Source: Cranoglanis bouderius
Taxonomy: Eukaryota > Chordata > Actinopteri > Siluriformes > Cranoglanididae
Direction of reading: 5' to 3'
Length of the DNA: 64,000 bases
Assembly: GCA_023630585.1 (NCBI GenBank)
Contig: CM042565.1
Coordinates: forward strand, 6,390,013-6,454,012
Notes under the pieces: model-generated
What the model saw: the letters and a program-made list of their open reading frames with translations, nothing else
Told to the model about the DNA's origin: nothing
Database searches by the model: none
Translations under genes and position numbers: made by a program
Shown here: positions 23,355-34,554 of the stretch, piece after piece
Layout of the letters: every line of letters begins with the position of its first letter
Position numbering within the stretch: the stretch's first letter is position 1

Positions 23355-24030
23355 TGTTACGAAACACAGGGGAAGCTGGATGCAATCGCTGGGGAAACAA
23401 TACGTTTATTTAGAAAAGCCAAAATTATAAGGACAGGGGAAAAAGGAAGACAAAGGCAGGGTCAAAAAACAAACAGTAATCCACAGTGCAGTAAGGGAAT
23501 AATCTATAACAGGCAAAGTAATCATCCACGGAAGAAAGAAACATAAATCCAAAAAGGCATTAATCTGAATGAATCTCGGGGAAAAGGTTCCTTGGTCCAG
23601 AAAACCGAGCAGAGAGCAAACGCACAGAACAGAGATCCACACGACATCTATACATTCATTAATACTCCGAGACGAGGCAGAGAAACACAGGGGTTTAAAT
23701 AAGGAGGGTTAAACGAGGGGAAACACTGCACACCTGAAACTAATAATGACATTAAATGATAAACCAATGAACCAACAGGGGTGGAGACATGACGTAAACA
23801 GAGGACCAGTAAACATACAGGAGGCGGAGACATGACGTGAACCAAAACAAAAGCACATGGTGACGAAAACAAAACCAAAGTCTGTGAATGACAATCGCGC
23901 TACTCGCTGTCCTCCGCGAGCAGCACTAAGGAACGGTCCAGCCGAGCTTGAGAATGGCATGCAGGGAATGCAGAAATGCGCTACTCGCCAGCGTTCGCGA
24001 GCGACATCAAGTGTGAGGGGTTCTCTAACA
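23355..24030 (-). mobile_element. Solo LTR with CTTAT target duplication
   Basis: On the minus strand the block starts TGTTAGAGAACCCC and ends CGTAACA, so it has TG...CA ends. It is flanked by a perfect 5-bp repeat CTTAT (23350-23354 and 24031-24035). An AATAAA polyadenylation word lies near its 3' end (complement at about 23407-23412). No internal region adjoins it, so it is a solo LTR left by recombination. It shares word style, but only patches of sequence, with the LTRs at 30475-30777 and 52989-53475. Confidence 0.8.
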
Positions 24031-24142
24031 CTTATAGTTTAGAGTTAAACTGTTTGTGATTAATACACACGTGGATAACGTCAGTATCAACGATAATACT
24101 ACATAATATATATTTATAGAAATGCTTTGATTCATTAAAGGA

Positions 24143-24143
<1 letters not shown>

Positions 24144-24205
<62 letters not shown>
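24144..24205. repeat. (TA)n microsatellite
   Basis: About 30 TA units, followed by a C-rich tract at 24206-24228. Confidence 0.95.
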
Positions 24206-24207
<2 letters not shown>

Positions 24208-24228
24208 CCCACCACCCCCACCCCCCAA

Positions 24229-24888
24229 TATCAACCAATATAATTTCTTTCTGATTTCTTTTTTTCCATCGACGGTTCATTCCATTGCATCTTAAACCTG
24301 TTCCTAGGCAGGCACTAGGACCTGGGTGAGGCTGCTGTATGCGCTACACACCTATTTGTCTGTGCGTTTTTGGTTGACAGACACACATCCAGTGGCTTTC
24401 TGTGGGTACCTCTTTGTTGGTAGACCTCCAGATAGTAAGCACGTTTACATGCATGTTAAATGTTCGATTTCAATTGAAAGTAATAATTCACCTTTTTAAA
24501 ATGTCATATAAATGCTTTAGTTCAAATGAAATCGTACTGAAATCTAACTTCCAACATTGGACTTGCAGCTCGACTTCATCCAGCATGTAAACTTTAATCA
24601 AACCGTTCTTTTGGTCAGCGAATGATCCACACACGACACAGTTTACTGTTTAAACATTTTATGTTGGTTTTATTAATTATGCTGACCATTATCACGATTA
24701 CAGTTCGGCTGCTCACTCACACACTTGCTGCAGACTCGCACACAGGCAGCAAGAGCGCAGAATGGCTCAGTCACGTGCCCCTCCTGGTCTTAAAGGGAAA
24801 TACTCCCAGATCATTTCAAGAGTTAACGCGCAACACAAGGGATCGCACCAAACTGTATCAGTCATTTGATTACGCATTGTGTCAGGTG
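24229..24888. other. Intergenic DNA without recognised gene
   Basis: No coding frame or repeat boundary is recognised. Confidence 0.35.
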
Positions 24889-25537
24889 CAGTGGGTATAG
24901 AAAAGAATGGGGGTGTTTCTCTGCAGCAGGGACTGGAGCACTTGTCAGGATAGAAGGAAAAATGGATGAGGCAAAATACTGTCAAATTCTTGAGGAAGGT
25001 TTGCTGCCCTCTGCCAGAAAGTTGTCAATGGGAAGACGGTTTACCATCCAACATGACAATGACCCAAAGCACACAGCAAAACTGACCACACAGTGGATGA
25101 AGGAGAAAAAGGTGAATGTCCTTGCATGGCCTACTCAGAGCCCAGACATAAACCCCATTGAAAATTTGTGGAATGACTTGAAGACTTCAGTCCACAAATG
25201 GTCATCATCAGATTTAACTGAACTTGAGCAGTTCTGCAAAGAAGAGTGGGCAAATATTGCAAAGTCTATATGTGCAAAGTTAGTAGAGACATATCCCAAC
25301 AAACTAAAGGCTGTAATTAAAGCAAAAACAAAATGGGGGGTGATCCTTTTTCCAACTCAGTGATTCTGTTATTTATTTATTTATTTTTATTTTTTTCTGA
25401 CATGTTGGTGTTATATCTTTCACTTGGATGTTATATGTTCCAGCTGGATAAAACAAAAACTGTGTCCATCTTCATTTCAGGCTGGAAAGCAACAAAATGT
25501 GATTATTTTAAAGGGGAGCTCTTTTCTATACCCACTG
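24889..25537 (+). mobile_element. Internally deleted Tc1-like element, family G
   Basis: The left end CAGTGGGTATAGAAAAGAAT and the right end TCTTTTCTATACCCACTG are inverse copies, and TA follows the right end. The element is only 649 bp because the first half is deleted. The frame at 24906-25363 keeps the transposase C-terminus: CFSAAGTGALVRIEGKMDEA, the second Asp in IQHDNDPKHTAK and the Glu in NPIENLWND, ending in AVIKAK. The DNA-binding domain and first Asp are gone, so it could move only if supplied with transposase. Confidence 0.88.
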
Positions 25538-25605
25538 TATACTTGGACAGACAAATAAGACTGTAGCTCTACTACACAGTAGCTTGATTATAATTGCCCA
25601 TGTTA

Positions 25606-27934
25606 TAATTAGGAACCCAGAAGGACAGAGGTTGGTAGACTTTGCTAAAAGTATGGAGATGTCTGTGGTGAACACGTACTTTCAGAAGAGGCAGGAACAC
25701 AGGGTGACATATAAGAGTGGTGGCAGGAGCACACAGGTGGACTATACCTTATGTAGACACTGTAATCTGATGGAGATTAGCGATTGCAAAGTAGTGGTAG
25801 GAGAGAGTATAGCTCGACAGCATAGGATGGTGGTGTGTAAGATGACTCTGGTGGTGAGGAAGATGAAGAGAGCAAAGGCAGAGCAGAAGACAAAGTGGTG
25901 GAAGTTGGAAAAGGAAGAGTGCTGTGCGGTTTTCAGGGAGGAGTTGAGACAGGCTTTAGGTGGTCAGGAGGTGCTTCCATATGACTGGACTACTAAAGCC
26001 AAAGTGATCAGGGAGACAGGTAGGAAGGTGCTAGGTGTGTCATCTGGAAGGAGGAAAGAAGACAAGGAGACTTGGTGGTGGAATGAGGAAGTTCAGGAGA
26101 GTATCCAGAAGAAGAGGTTAGCTAGGAAGAAGTGGGACAGTGAGAGGATGGAGGAAAGTAGACAGGAATATAGGGAGATGCAGCGTGAGGTTAAGATAGA
26201 GGTGGCAAAGGCCAAACAGAAAGCTTATGAGGACATGTATGCAAGATTAGATAGTAAGGAAGGTGAGAGGGATTTGTATCGGTTGGCGAGGCAGAGGGAT
26301 AGAGATGGTAAGGATGTGCAGCAGGTTAGAGTGATTAAAGATAGAGATGGAAATGTGTTGACAGGTGTCAGGAGGGTGAGGGAAAGATGGAAGGAGTACT
26401 TTGAGGAACTGATGAATGAGGAAAATGACAGAGAGAGAAGAGTAGTAGAGGCAAATATTGTTGAGCAGGAAGTAGAAAGGATTAGCAAATGTGAAGTTAG
26501 GAGAGCTTTGAAGAGGATGCAGAGAGGAAAGGTGGTTGGTCCTGATAACATACCAGTGGAGGTATGGAAGTGTCTAGGAGAGATGGCAATAGAGTTTTTA
26601 ACTAGGTTGTTCAACGAGGTCTTAGAGAGTGAGAGGATGCCTGAGGAATGGAGGAGAAGTGTTTTGGTGCCGATTTTTAAGAACAAGGGAGATGTGCCGA
26701 GTTGTGGAAATTACAGAGGTATTAAGCTGATGAGCCATACAATGAAGTTGTGGGAAAGAGTAGTGGATGCAAGGCTAAGGGGAGAAGTGAGCATTTGTGA
26801 GCAGCAGTATGGTTTCATGCCAAGAAGGAGCACTACAGATGCAATATTTGCTTTGAGAATGTTGATGGAGAAGTACAGAGAAGGTCAGATAGAGCTGCAT
26901 TGTGTCTTTGTAGATTTAGAGAAGGCGTATGACAGGGTGCCAAGAGAGGAGCTGTGGTATTGTATGAGGAGGTCTGGAGTGGCAGAGGAGTATGTTAGAG
27001 TGGTGCAGGATATGTATGAGAGCAGTAGGACAATGGTAAGGTGTGCGGTAGGTGTGACAGAGGAGTTCACGTGAAGGTGGGACTGCATCAAGGATCGGCT
27101 CTGAGCCCCTTCTTGTTTGCGGTGGTGATGGACAGGCTGACAGATGAGGTCAGACAGGAATCTCCATGGACTATGATGTTTGCGGATGACATTGTGATCT
27201 GTAGTGAGAGCAGGGAGCAGGTGGAGGAAACTCTAGAGAGGTGGAGGTTTGCTCTGGAGAGAAGAGGAATTAAGGTTAGCCGCAGCAAGACAGAATACAT
27301 GTGTGTGAATGAGAGGGAACCAAGAGGAACAGTGAGGTTACAGGGAGAAGAGCTAAAGAAGGTGCAGGATTTTAAGTACTTAGGGTCAACAGTCCAGAGC
27401 AACGGGGAGTGTGGAAAAGAGGTGAAGCAGCGTGTGCAAGCAGGTTGGAATGGGTGGAGAAAAGTGTCAGGTCTGTTGTGTTATAAAAGTGTACCAGCAA
27501 GAATGAAAGGAAAAGTGTACAGGACAGTAGTGAGACCAGCGATGTTGTATGGTTTGGAGACAGTTGCACTGAGGAAAAGACAGGAGGAAGAGTTAGAGGT
27601 AGCAGAGCTGAAGATGTTGAGGTTCTCTTTGGGAGTGACGAGGATGGATAGGATCAGGAATGACTACATCAGGGGGACAGCACATGTGAGATGTTTTGGA
27701 GACAAAGTTAGAGAGGCCAGGTTGAGATGGTTTGGACATGTTCAGAGGAGGGAGAGTGAATATATCGGTAAAAGGATGCTGAGGTTAGAGCTGCCAGGCA
27801 GGAGGTCAAGAGGAAGACCAAAGAGGAGGTTTATGGATGTAGTGAAGGAGGACTTGAAGGTAGTCGGTCTGAGAGAAGAGGATGCAGGGGATAGGGCTAG
27901 ATGGAGGCAGATGATTCGCTGTGGCGACCCCTGA
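25606..27934 (+). pseudogene. RTE endonuclease/reverse transcriptase, truncated and frameshifted
   Basis: The first frame (to 27074) holds the end of the apurinic-type endonuclease (VTYKSGGRSTQVDYTLC), a Lys/Arg-rich linker, and the reverse transcriptase start (YRGIKLMSHTMKLWERV, QYGFMPRRSTTDA, FVDLEKAYDRVPR). One G is missing near 27072 compared with copy 2, which ends the frame. The second frame (27041-27934) continues with HQGSALSPFLFAVVMD, the catalytic FADDIVIC and the thumb region to GDP. Fish and mammalian RTE proteins (the BovB/CFDP2 type) have this order. The endonuclease catalytic start is missing, so it cannot retrotranspose. Confidence 0.88.
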
Positions 27935-27961
27935 AGGGAACAGCCGAAAGGAAAAGAAGAA
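25606..27961 (+). mobile_element. RTE-type LINE, 5' truncated (copy 1)
   Basis: Homology to copy 2 begins at the word GGAACCCAGAAGGACAG near 25610 and runs to the 3' end, TGGCGACCCCTGAAGGGAAC then GAAAGGAAAAGAAGAAG. That ending, with GAA-type repeats, is typical of the RTE family of fish. About 57% of the LINE is lost less its 3' half and middle: the 5' UTR and the first part of the endonuclease are missing. No clear target duplication was found. Confidence 0.88.
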
Positions 27962-29211
27962 GCCCTAGGAGGATCATTGTGCTTTAAATATTAGTAATGT
28001 ACTTTAAGTATAGTCAAACATGTCTTGTTTGGTATGTATGTGTTCATTGAGTGATTTCCTAAATCATAAGAGTAAGGAAATTTGTGTAGATTTTTCTGAT
28101 ATGTACATGCAAAGTTTCAGGACAAAGTTTAATAATCCACTCATCATTGAAGAGTGTGGAACCACTCATCCGCAGGGACAAGGGGCTGATTAGCATCATA
28201 GGTGGAGAATCTGGCTAACACCCCACCCAAAGACAATATTGATTGGAGAAAGCACTCTGGGCTGGACTAGCCCAGGAAGTGTTAAAATCCTAAGAACACG
28301 AGTTTGGCGGGCTGGTTGCTTGCTTCGCTCTCTCTCTCTCTTGCTTCTTGACATGCTTTGAAGGACGGGGTCGGCAGAGGGACTCCGGAGCCAATCAACA
28401 TCGGGGGGATCAGATCACGTTTACATCGGCCTGGGGACCCAGTGAGAGCCGCCGCCTGCTTTTCAAGCCTCCGACCTTCATTCCACTCAGCATTCCGATT
28501 GGTCTTCCGAGATGCCTCTCACCGACCAGACCGCTGACGACACCATGACGTAACGAGGAAATCCCTTCAACACAGCTAAGGCAAGCGCAATACCCCAGAA
28601 TCTAGCTAATCTGGTGTCTATAATAAGTTGAGCCCTTCTAAAGGAAGTGAAGATAACTTAATAAGTTGATGGTTCGTTCAGATCATGGTCTGTGAAATAG
28701 CATGCCACGCTAGAGACTAGGAACTTCATTCACTCTTCATTATCACCCGTTTATGTATGCGTGTGTGTGTGTGTGTGTGTGTGTGCGTGTGTGTGTTTTA
28801 TATATTAGATTAGTTTCTATGTCATAGAGTAGTTCAATAAAGTCTCGTCTGTTCTTAAATATACGTGTTCTTATTGCTTACAAGTGTCCATTGCCTTGAA
28901 TTGCAATTCTGCTACATGCTCTTAAAATAATATTTCACTATGTTTAGGATATTATTGCCGGTGGCCACGGAGGTAATATCTAATGCATAATTAATGAATA
29001 CACTAGTTTCAACTTATCGCTGGACGAATAGTTGATCAGTAATACTAAATTAGTCAAATTTCCCTTTTCAAGCTGATCTGTTAATCTCTCCGACATCTTT
29101 GGAGGAGTATAAAGATAGCTCAATTTAAACAACTAACTTTTACTTACGTAAAATGGTGGAGAATATATCAAATTAACCCAAACAGCTAATTTTCACTACA
29201 CAGGCGATCTA
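27962..29211 (+). repeat. LTR-like block of an LTR retroelement
   Basis: Recognisable parts in order are an upstream region (about 27975-28260), a promoter-like stretch with a CT-rich tract (28325-28345), a (GT)n tract at 28762-28795 and a polyadenylation signal AATAAAG near 28837. The TGGTGGAGAA word near 29154 could be the start of an internal region. I recognise the style as a fish LTR element, but no paired TG...CA ends or target duplication were resolved. A Tc1 end begins at 29212. Confidence 0.45.
28762..28795. repeat. (GT)n microsatellite
   Basis: About 16 GT units with one GC interruption, inside the LTR-like block. Confidence 0.9.
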
Positions 29212-30435
29212 CAGCCGTGGCCAAAAGTTTTGAGAATGACACAAATATTAATTTTCACAAAGTCTACTGCTTCAGTGTTTTTAGATCTTTTTTTCAGATG
29301 TTACTAACTGTTACTGAAGTATAATCACAAGCATTTCATAAGTGTCAATGGCTTTTATTGACAATTACATGAAGTTTATGCAAAGAGTCAATATTTGCAG
29401 TGTTGACCCTTCTTTTTCAAGACCTCTGCAATTCGCCCCTGGCATGCTGTCAATCAACTTCTGGGCCACATCCTGACTGATGGCAGCCCATTCTTGCATA
29501 ATCAATGCTTGGAGTTTTTCAGAGTTTGTGTGTTTTTGTTTGTCTACCCGCCTCTTGAGGATTGACCACAAATTCTCAATGGGATTAAGGTCTGGGGAGT
29601 TTCCTGGCCATGGACCCAAAATTTCGATGTTTTGTTCCCCGAGCCACTTCGTTATCACTTTTGCCTTGTGGCAAGGTGCCCCATCATGCTGGAAAAGGCA
29701 TTGTTCGTCACCAAACTGTTCTTGGATGGTTGGGAGAAGTTGCTCTCTGAGGATGTTTTTGTACCATTCTTTATTCATGGCTGTGTTCTTAGGCAAAATT
29801 GTGAGTGAGCCCACTCCCTTGGCTGAGAAGCAACCCCACACATGAGTGGTCTCAGGATGCTTTACTGTTGGCATGACACAGGACTGATGGTAGCGCTCAC
29901 CTTTTCTTCTCCGGACAAGCTTTTTTCCAGATGCCCCAAACAATCGGAAAGGGGATTCATCAGAGAAAATGACATTACCCCAGTCCTCAGCAGTCCAATC
30001 CCTGTACTTTTTGCAGAATAGCAGTCTGTCCCTGATGTTTTTCCTGGAGAGAAGTGGCTTCTTTGTTGCCCTTCTTGACACCAGGCCATCCTCCAAAAGT
30101 CTTCGCCTTACTGTGCATGCAGACGCACTCATATCTGCCTGCTACCATTCCTGAGCAAGCTCTGCACTGGTGGTGCCCCGATCCCACAGCTGAATCAACT
30201 TTAGGAGATGGTCCTGGCACTTGCTGGACTTTATTGGGTGCCCTGAAGCCTTCTTCACAACAGTTGAACCTCTCTCCTTGAAGGTCTTGATGATCCGATA
30301 AATCTTACTAGCAGCAATATCCTTGCCTGTGAATCCCTTTTTGTGCAAAGCAATGATGGCTGCACGTGTTTCCTTGCAGGTAACCATAGTTAACAGAGGA
30401 AGAACAATAATTTCAAGCACCACCCTCCTTTTAAA
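29212..30435 (-). mobile_element. Tc1-like element, family H, one end missing
   Basis: The 3' end of the minus-strand element is CAGCCGTGGCCAAAAGTTT next to TA (29210-29211). The 5' terminal repeat is cut off at about 30435, where LTR-related sequence begins. Confidence 0.85.
29365..30387 (-). pseudogene. Near-intact Tc1 transposase with one in-frame stop
   Basis: From the ATG at 30387 (MVTCKETRAAIIALHKKGF) to 29365 the reading frame is continuous for about 340 codons, with one internal TAG at 30144-30142. Full-length Tc1 transposases have about this size. The helix-turn-helix half shows GKDIAASKIYRIIKTFKERG with a small in-frame deletion. Catalytic residues are Asp in FSDESPFRLFG, Asp in FQHDGAPCHKAK and Glu in NPIENLWSIL. 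The stop lies between the DNA-binding and catalytic domains, just before MSASACTVRRRLL. The copy is recent but not functional as read. Confidence 0.88.
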
Positions 30436-30474
30436 GCTTCCAGTCTGTTATTCTAACTCAATCAGCATGACAGA

Positions 30475-30777
30475 GAAACTATGGAACAAAACGAGGATCA
30501 AAGGCTTGGTTTGAGTCTGGCAGAAAGCACAGAACTAACAATACTTCGCAATGAACAAAGACACACAAGAGATTTAAATAATAAACATAATCAACAGGGA
30601 TAACACAGAACAGCTGAGACATTAGAGAAAATGAATAACAGAACAGGGGCAGAGACAGGACAGGAGCAAAACAAAACACACATGTAGCTTGTCAACAGTC
30701 AATGTCACTGAACCTGGAAGTCCGCACTGCACATGCTGCTCACGCTTAGGGCAGTTCATGCGAGGGGGAGTCTAACA
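30475..30777 (-). mobile_element. LTR fragment (minus strand)
   Basis: Its start on the minus strand, TGTTAGACTCCC (complement ending at 30777), is preceded by a run of G (complement of the C run at 30781-30789) that fits a polypurine tract. The body shares long words with the solo LTR at 52989-53475, such as CAGCTGTTCTGTGTTATCCC. The 3' end is lost at about 30475. Confidence 0.7.
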
Positions 30778-31245
30778 GAGCCCCCCCCCAAATCTTACCC
30801 ACCCTGGCGGTCCTGGACCTCTGGGCAAAATTGTCCATGCAGCCCCCCAGGTCCAGAGGCATATAACTGGTTCCTCATGGAGCCAGGGGGCAGACATGAA
30901 GCTGGGGCAGGCTCGCCAGGGTCGTGAGGTGGGAACAATGCTTGGAATGTCGCATCATCGGCCTCAGGCGTGAGCAGAACTTGATAGGCCGTCTTGTCGG
31001 CCTCAGGCGTGAGCAGAGCATGGTGGGCCATCTTGTTGGCCTCAGGCGTGAGCAGAGCGTGGTGGGCCATCTCGTCGGCCTCAGACAGGAACTTGGCTTG
31101 GGAGGCCATCTAGTTGGCCTCAGACTGGAACTTAGCTTGGGAGGCAGTCTCGCCGGCCTCCGACTGAAACATGACTTGGGCTCTGGAGAAGAGGTCGCAT
31201 GGGACTCAAGCTGGGCATGGGCAGTTCATGAGGGGCAATCTAACA
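30778..31245 (-). pseudogene. LTR-element internal fragment with 13-residue repeats
   Basis: The minus-strand frame 31109-30795 reads repeated units such as PEANKMAHHALLT and PEADKTAYQVLLT, then a Pro-rich tail (LFPPHDPGEPAPAS). It lies just upstream of a polypurine tract and LTR, so it is probably 3' internal sequence of that element. A second LTR start (complement of CTAACA at 31238-31243) lies on its other side. No protease, reverse transcriptase or integrase text is present. The function of this repeat protein is unknown. Confidence 0.5.
30954..31190. repeat. 39-bp minisatellite, about six units
   Basis: The word CGGCCTCAGGCGTGAGCAG returns every 39 bases for three to four good units. 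It then degrades to CGGCCTCAGACAGGAAC and similar forms. Since 39 is a multiple of three, the repeats stay in frame on both strands. Confidence 0.85.
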
Positions 31246-31619
<374 letters not shown>

Positions 31620-31627
31620 TATATACC

Positions 31628-31676
31628 ATTTGGTGTGACAAATAAATTGAATTTTTATTTATTTGTCACACCAAAT
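31628..31676. repeat. Perfect 20-bp inverted repeat
   Basis: ATTTGGTGTGACAAATAAAT at 31628-31647 is followed, after nine bases, by its exact complement at 31657-31676. It stands between a (TA)n tract and a Tc1 fragment. Confidence 0.9.
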
Positions 31677-32046
31677 ATTGGCTTTATTTACTACTGTTTA
31701 CTGCTCTTTACGGAATTTTTTGAACTTCTGAACTTCTGGCATTTTGGTGTTCTAGAGCACTCAGGTGTGTGTCTGCATCGAGCCAAGAAGAAAGGGCATC
31801 AGCCATGAACTCAGAGAAGCAATTGTTGCTGCTCATCAATCTGGGAAGGTTTGTAAGGCCATCTCCAAACAATTTAAACATTGCTATTCTACAGTGAGAA
31901 GGATTGTTTACAATTGGAGAGTCTTCAAGACAGTTGACAGTCTTCCCAGGAGTAGGCATCCCAGCAAATTCAGTCCAAGGTCAGACCATTTAATGCTCAG
32001 AGATGTACTTTAAAGAAAAACCCAAGGGCCACATCATATAACGTAC
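31677..32046 (+). pseudogene. Tc1-like 5' fragment with the DNA-binding domain
   Basis: The plus-strand frame at about 31780-32013 reads RKGISHELREAIVAAHQSGK, AISKQFKHCYSTVRRIVYNW and SLPRSRHPSKFSPRSDH. This is the paired-like DNA-binding half of a Tc1 transposase. It ends in a stop near 32011 and is followed within about 40 bp by a different Tc1 (family A). The catalytic half is absent. Confidence 0.82.
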
Positions 32047-33577
32047 ATTTTATTATACCTTTTCATGGGACAACACTGAAGAAATGACACTTTGCTACAA
32101 GTGTAGTAAGTGTACTCACTGTAAAGTAGTGAGTGTACAGCTTGTATAACAGTGTAAATTTGCTGTCCCCTCAAAATAACTCAACACACAGCCATTAATG
32201 TCTAAACCGCTGGCAACAAAAGTGGCACCCCTAAGTGAAAATGTCCAAATTGGGCCCAATTAGCCATTTTCCCTCCCCGGTGTTCATGTGACTCATTAGT
32301 GTTACAAGGTCTCAGGTGTGAATGGGGAGCAGGTGTATTAAGTTTGGTGTTATCGCTCTCACACTCTCTCATAGTGGTCACTGGAAGTTCAACATGGCAC
32401 CTCATGGCAAAGAACTCTCTGAGGATCTGAAAAAAAGAATTGTTGCTCTACATAAAGATGGCCTAGGCTATAAGAAGATTGCCAACACCCTGAAACTGAG
32501 CTGCAGCACATTGGCCAAGACCATACAGCGGTTTAACAGGACAGGTTCCACTCAGAACAGGCCTCGCCATGGTCGACCAAAGAAGTTGAGTGCACGTGCT
32601 TAGCATCATATCCAGAGGTTGGCTTTGAAGAATAGACATATGAGTGCTGCCAGCATTGCTGCAGAGGTTGAAGGGGTAGGGGGTCAGTCTGTCAGTGCTC
32701 AGACCATACGCCGCACACTGCATCAAATTGGTCTGCACGGCTGTGGTCCCAGAAGGAAGCCTCTTCTGAAGATGATGCACAAGAAAGCCCGCAAACAGTT
32801 TGCTGAAGACAAGCAGACTAAGGACATGGATTACTGGAACAAGAATACTGGAATAAGTTTAAGATAAACTTATTTGGTTCAGATAGTGTGAAGCGTGTGT
32901 GACGGCAACCAGGTGAGGAGTACAAAGACAAGTGTGTCTTGCCTACAGTCAAGCATGGTGGTGGGAGTGTCATGGTCTGGGGCTGCATGAGTGCTGCTGG
33001 CACTTGGGAGTGTACTGTGACATGTACTGTGATATACTGAAGCAGAGCATGATCCCCTCCCTTCGGAAACTGGGCCGCAGGGCAGTATTCCAACATGATA
33101 ACGACCCCAAACACACCTCCAAAACGACCATTGCCTTGCTAAAGAAGCTGAGGGTAAAGGTGATGGACTGGCCAAGCATGTCTCCAGACCTAAACCCTAT
33201 TGAGCATCTGTGGGGCATCCTCAAACGGAAGGTGGAGGAGCGCAAGGTCTCTAACATCCACCAGCTCTGTGATGTCATCATGGAGGAGTGGAAGAGGACT
33301 CCAGTGGCAACCTGTGAAGCTCTGGTGAACTCCATGCCCAGCAGGGTTAAGGCAATGCTGGAAAATAATGGTGGCCACACAAAATATTGACACTTTTGGG
33401 CCCAATTTGGACATTTTCACTTAGGGGTGTACTCACTTTTGTTGCCAGCGGTTTAGACATTAATAGCTGTCTGTTGAGTTATTTTGAAAGTGTCATTTCG
33501 TCAGTGTTGTCCCTTGAAAAGATATAATAAAATATTTACAAAAATGTGAGGGCTGTACTCGCTTTTGTGAGATACTG
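32047..33577 (+). mobile_element. Tc1-like element, family A (copy 1)
   Basis: The right end reads GCTTTTGTGAGATACTG at 33577. The inner terminal region (CCTTTTCATGGGACAACACT at 32058) matches the inverse of that near 33500-33525. The first about 45 bases of the left terminal repeat are lost at the junction with the preceding Tc1 fragment. Other copies of this family lie at 49253-49595 and 62811-63990. Confidence 0.88.
32394..33390 (+). pseudogene. Tc1 transposase pseudogene, family A (copy 1)
   Basis: The ATG at 32394 opens MAPHGKELSEDLKKRIVALH with the helix-turn-helix region (LKLSCSTLAKTIQRFNRTG). A stop replaces Gln at about 32602. A deletion near 32840 removes the first catalytic Asp block that copy 3 still has (LWSDETKINLFG). 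Another stop and a deletion follow near 32900-33040. The tail is clean: Asp in QHDNDPKHTSK, Glu replaced in context PIEHLWG with the Glu kept, ending in ENNGGHTKY and a stop at 33390. It is inactive. Confidence 0.88.
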
Positions 33578-33580
33578 TGT

Positions 33581-33584
<4 letters not shown>

Positions 33585-33666
<82 letters not shown>
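33585..33666. repeat. (TA)n between two Tc1 ends
   Basis: About 41 TA units lie between the right end of a family A element and the terminal repeat of a family B element. Confidence 0.95.
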
Positions 33667-33672
<6 letters not shown>

Positions 33673-34538
33673 GTGCAAAGGTTTTAGGCAGTTGTGAAAA
33701 AATGCTGTAAAGTAAGAATGATTTAAAAAATAGACATCTTAATAGTTTATATTTATCAATTAACAAAATGCACAAAATGCAAAGTGAGTGAACAGAAGAA
33801 AAATCTACATCAAATCAATATTTGCTGTGACCACCCTTTGCCTTCAAAACAGTATCGATTCTTTTAGGTACACTTGCGCACAGTGTTTGAAGGAGCTCGG
33901 CTGGTAGGTTGGCCGAAACATCTTGGATAACTAACCACAGTTCTTCTGTGGATTTAGGCAGTCTCAGTTGCTTCTCTCTCTTCAATTAATCTCAGACAGA
34001 CTCTATGATGTTGAGATCAGGGCTCTGTTTTGGCCATGCCATCACTTCCAGGACTCCTTGTTCTTCTTTATGCTGAAGATAGTTCTTAATGTATGTTTGG
34101 GGTCGTTGTCATGTTGCAGAATAAATTTGGGGCCAATCAGATGCCTCCCTCATGGTATTGCATGATGGATAAGTATCTGCCTGTACTTCTCAGCATTGAG
34201 GAGACCATTAATTCTGACCAAATCCCCAACTCCCTTTGCAGAAATGCAGCCCAAACCTGCAAGGAACCTCCACCGTGCTTCACTGTTGCCTGCAGACACT
34301 CATTCATGTACCACTCTCCAGCCCTTCGGCAAACAAACTGCCTTCTGTTACAGCCAAATATGTCAAATTTTGATTCATCAGTCCAGAGCACCTGCTGCCA
34401 TTTTTTTGCACCCCAGAAGTGTGGTGTATTTTTATGTATTTTGCAATCAAACTTAAATTGGGCAAGAGCAAGTCAATCAATATTTCTGTTCACTGTTGAT
34501 GTATGTACTTTTGACAAATCTGTGACTATTCTCTAAAT
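33667..34538 (-). pseudogene. Tc1-like element and transposase, family B (minus copy)
   Basis: The end reads AGTACTGTGCAAAGGTTTTA, starting right at the (TA)n tract. The minus-strand frame shows LWTDESKFDIFGCNRRQFV (first Asp), KHGGGSLQVW, and decayed text for the second Asp and Glu regions between 34130 and 33990. The N-terminal half and the other terminal repeat are missing beyond about 34538. The plus-strand relative at 50750-52120 is more complete. Confidence 0.82.
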
Positions 34539-34554
34539 TGTTTTAGCTCCAAGT

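Noticed and set aside
26225..26686. Minus-strand frame of 153 codons in the RTE region
   Set aside because: It is the complement of the purine-rich reverse-transcriptase coding strand and is repeated in copy 2 in the same way.
29480..29845. Plus-strand frame of 121 codons
   Set aside because: It is the antisense of the family H transposase, including the complement of its catalytic region.
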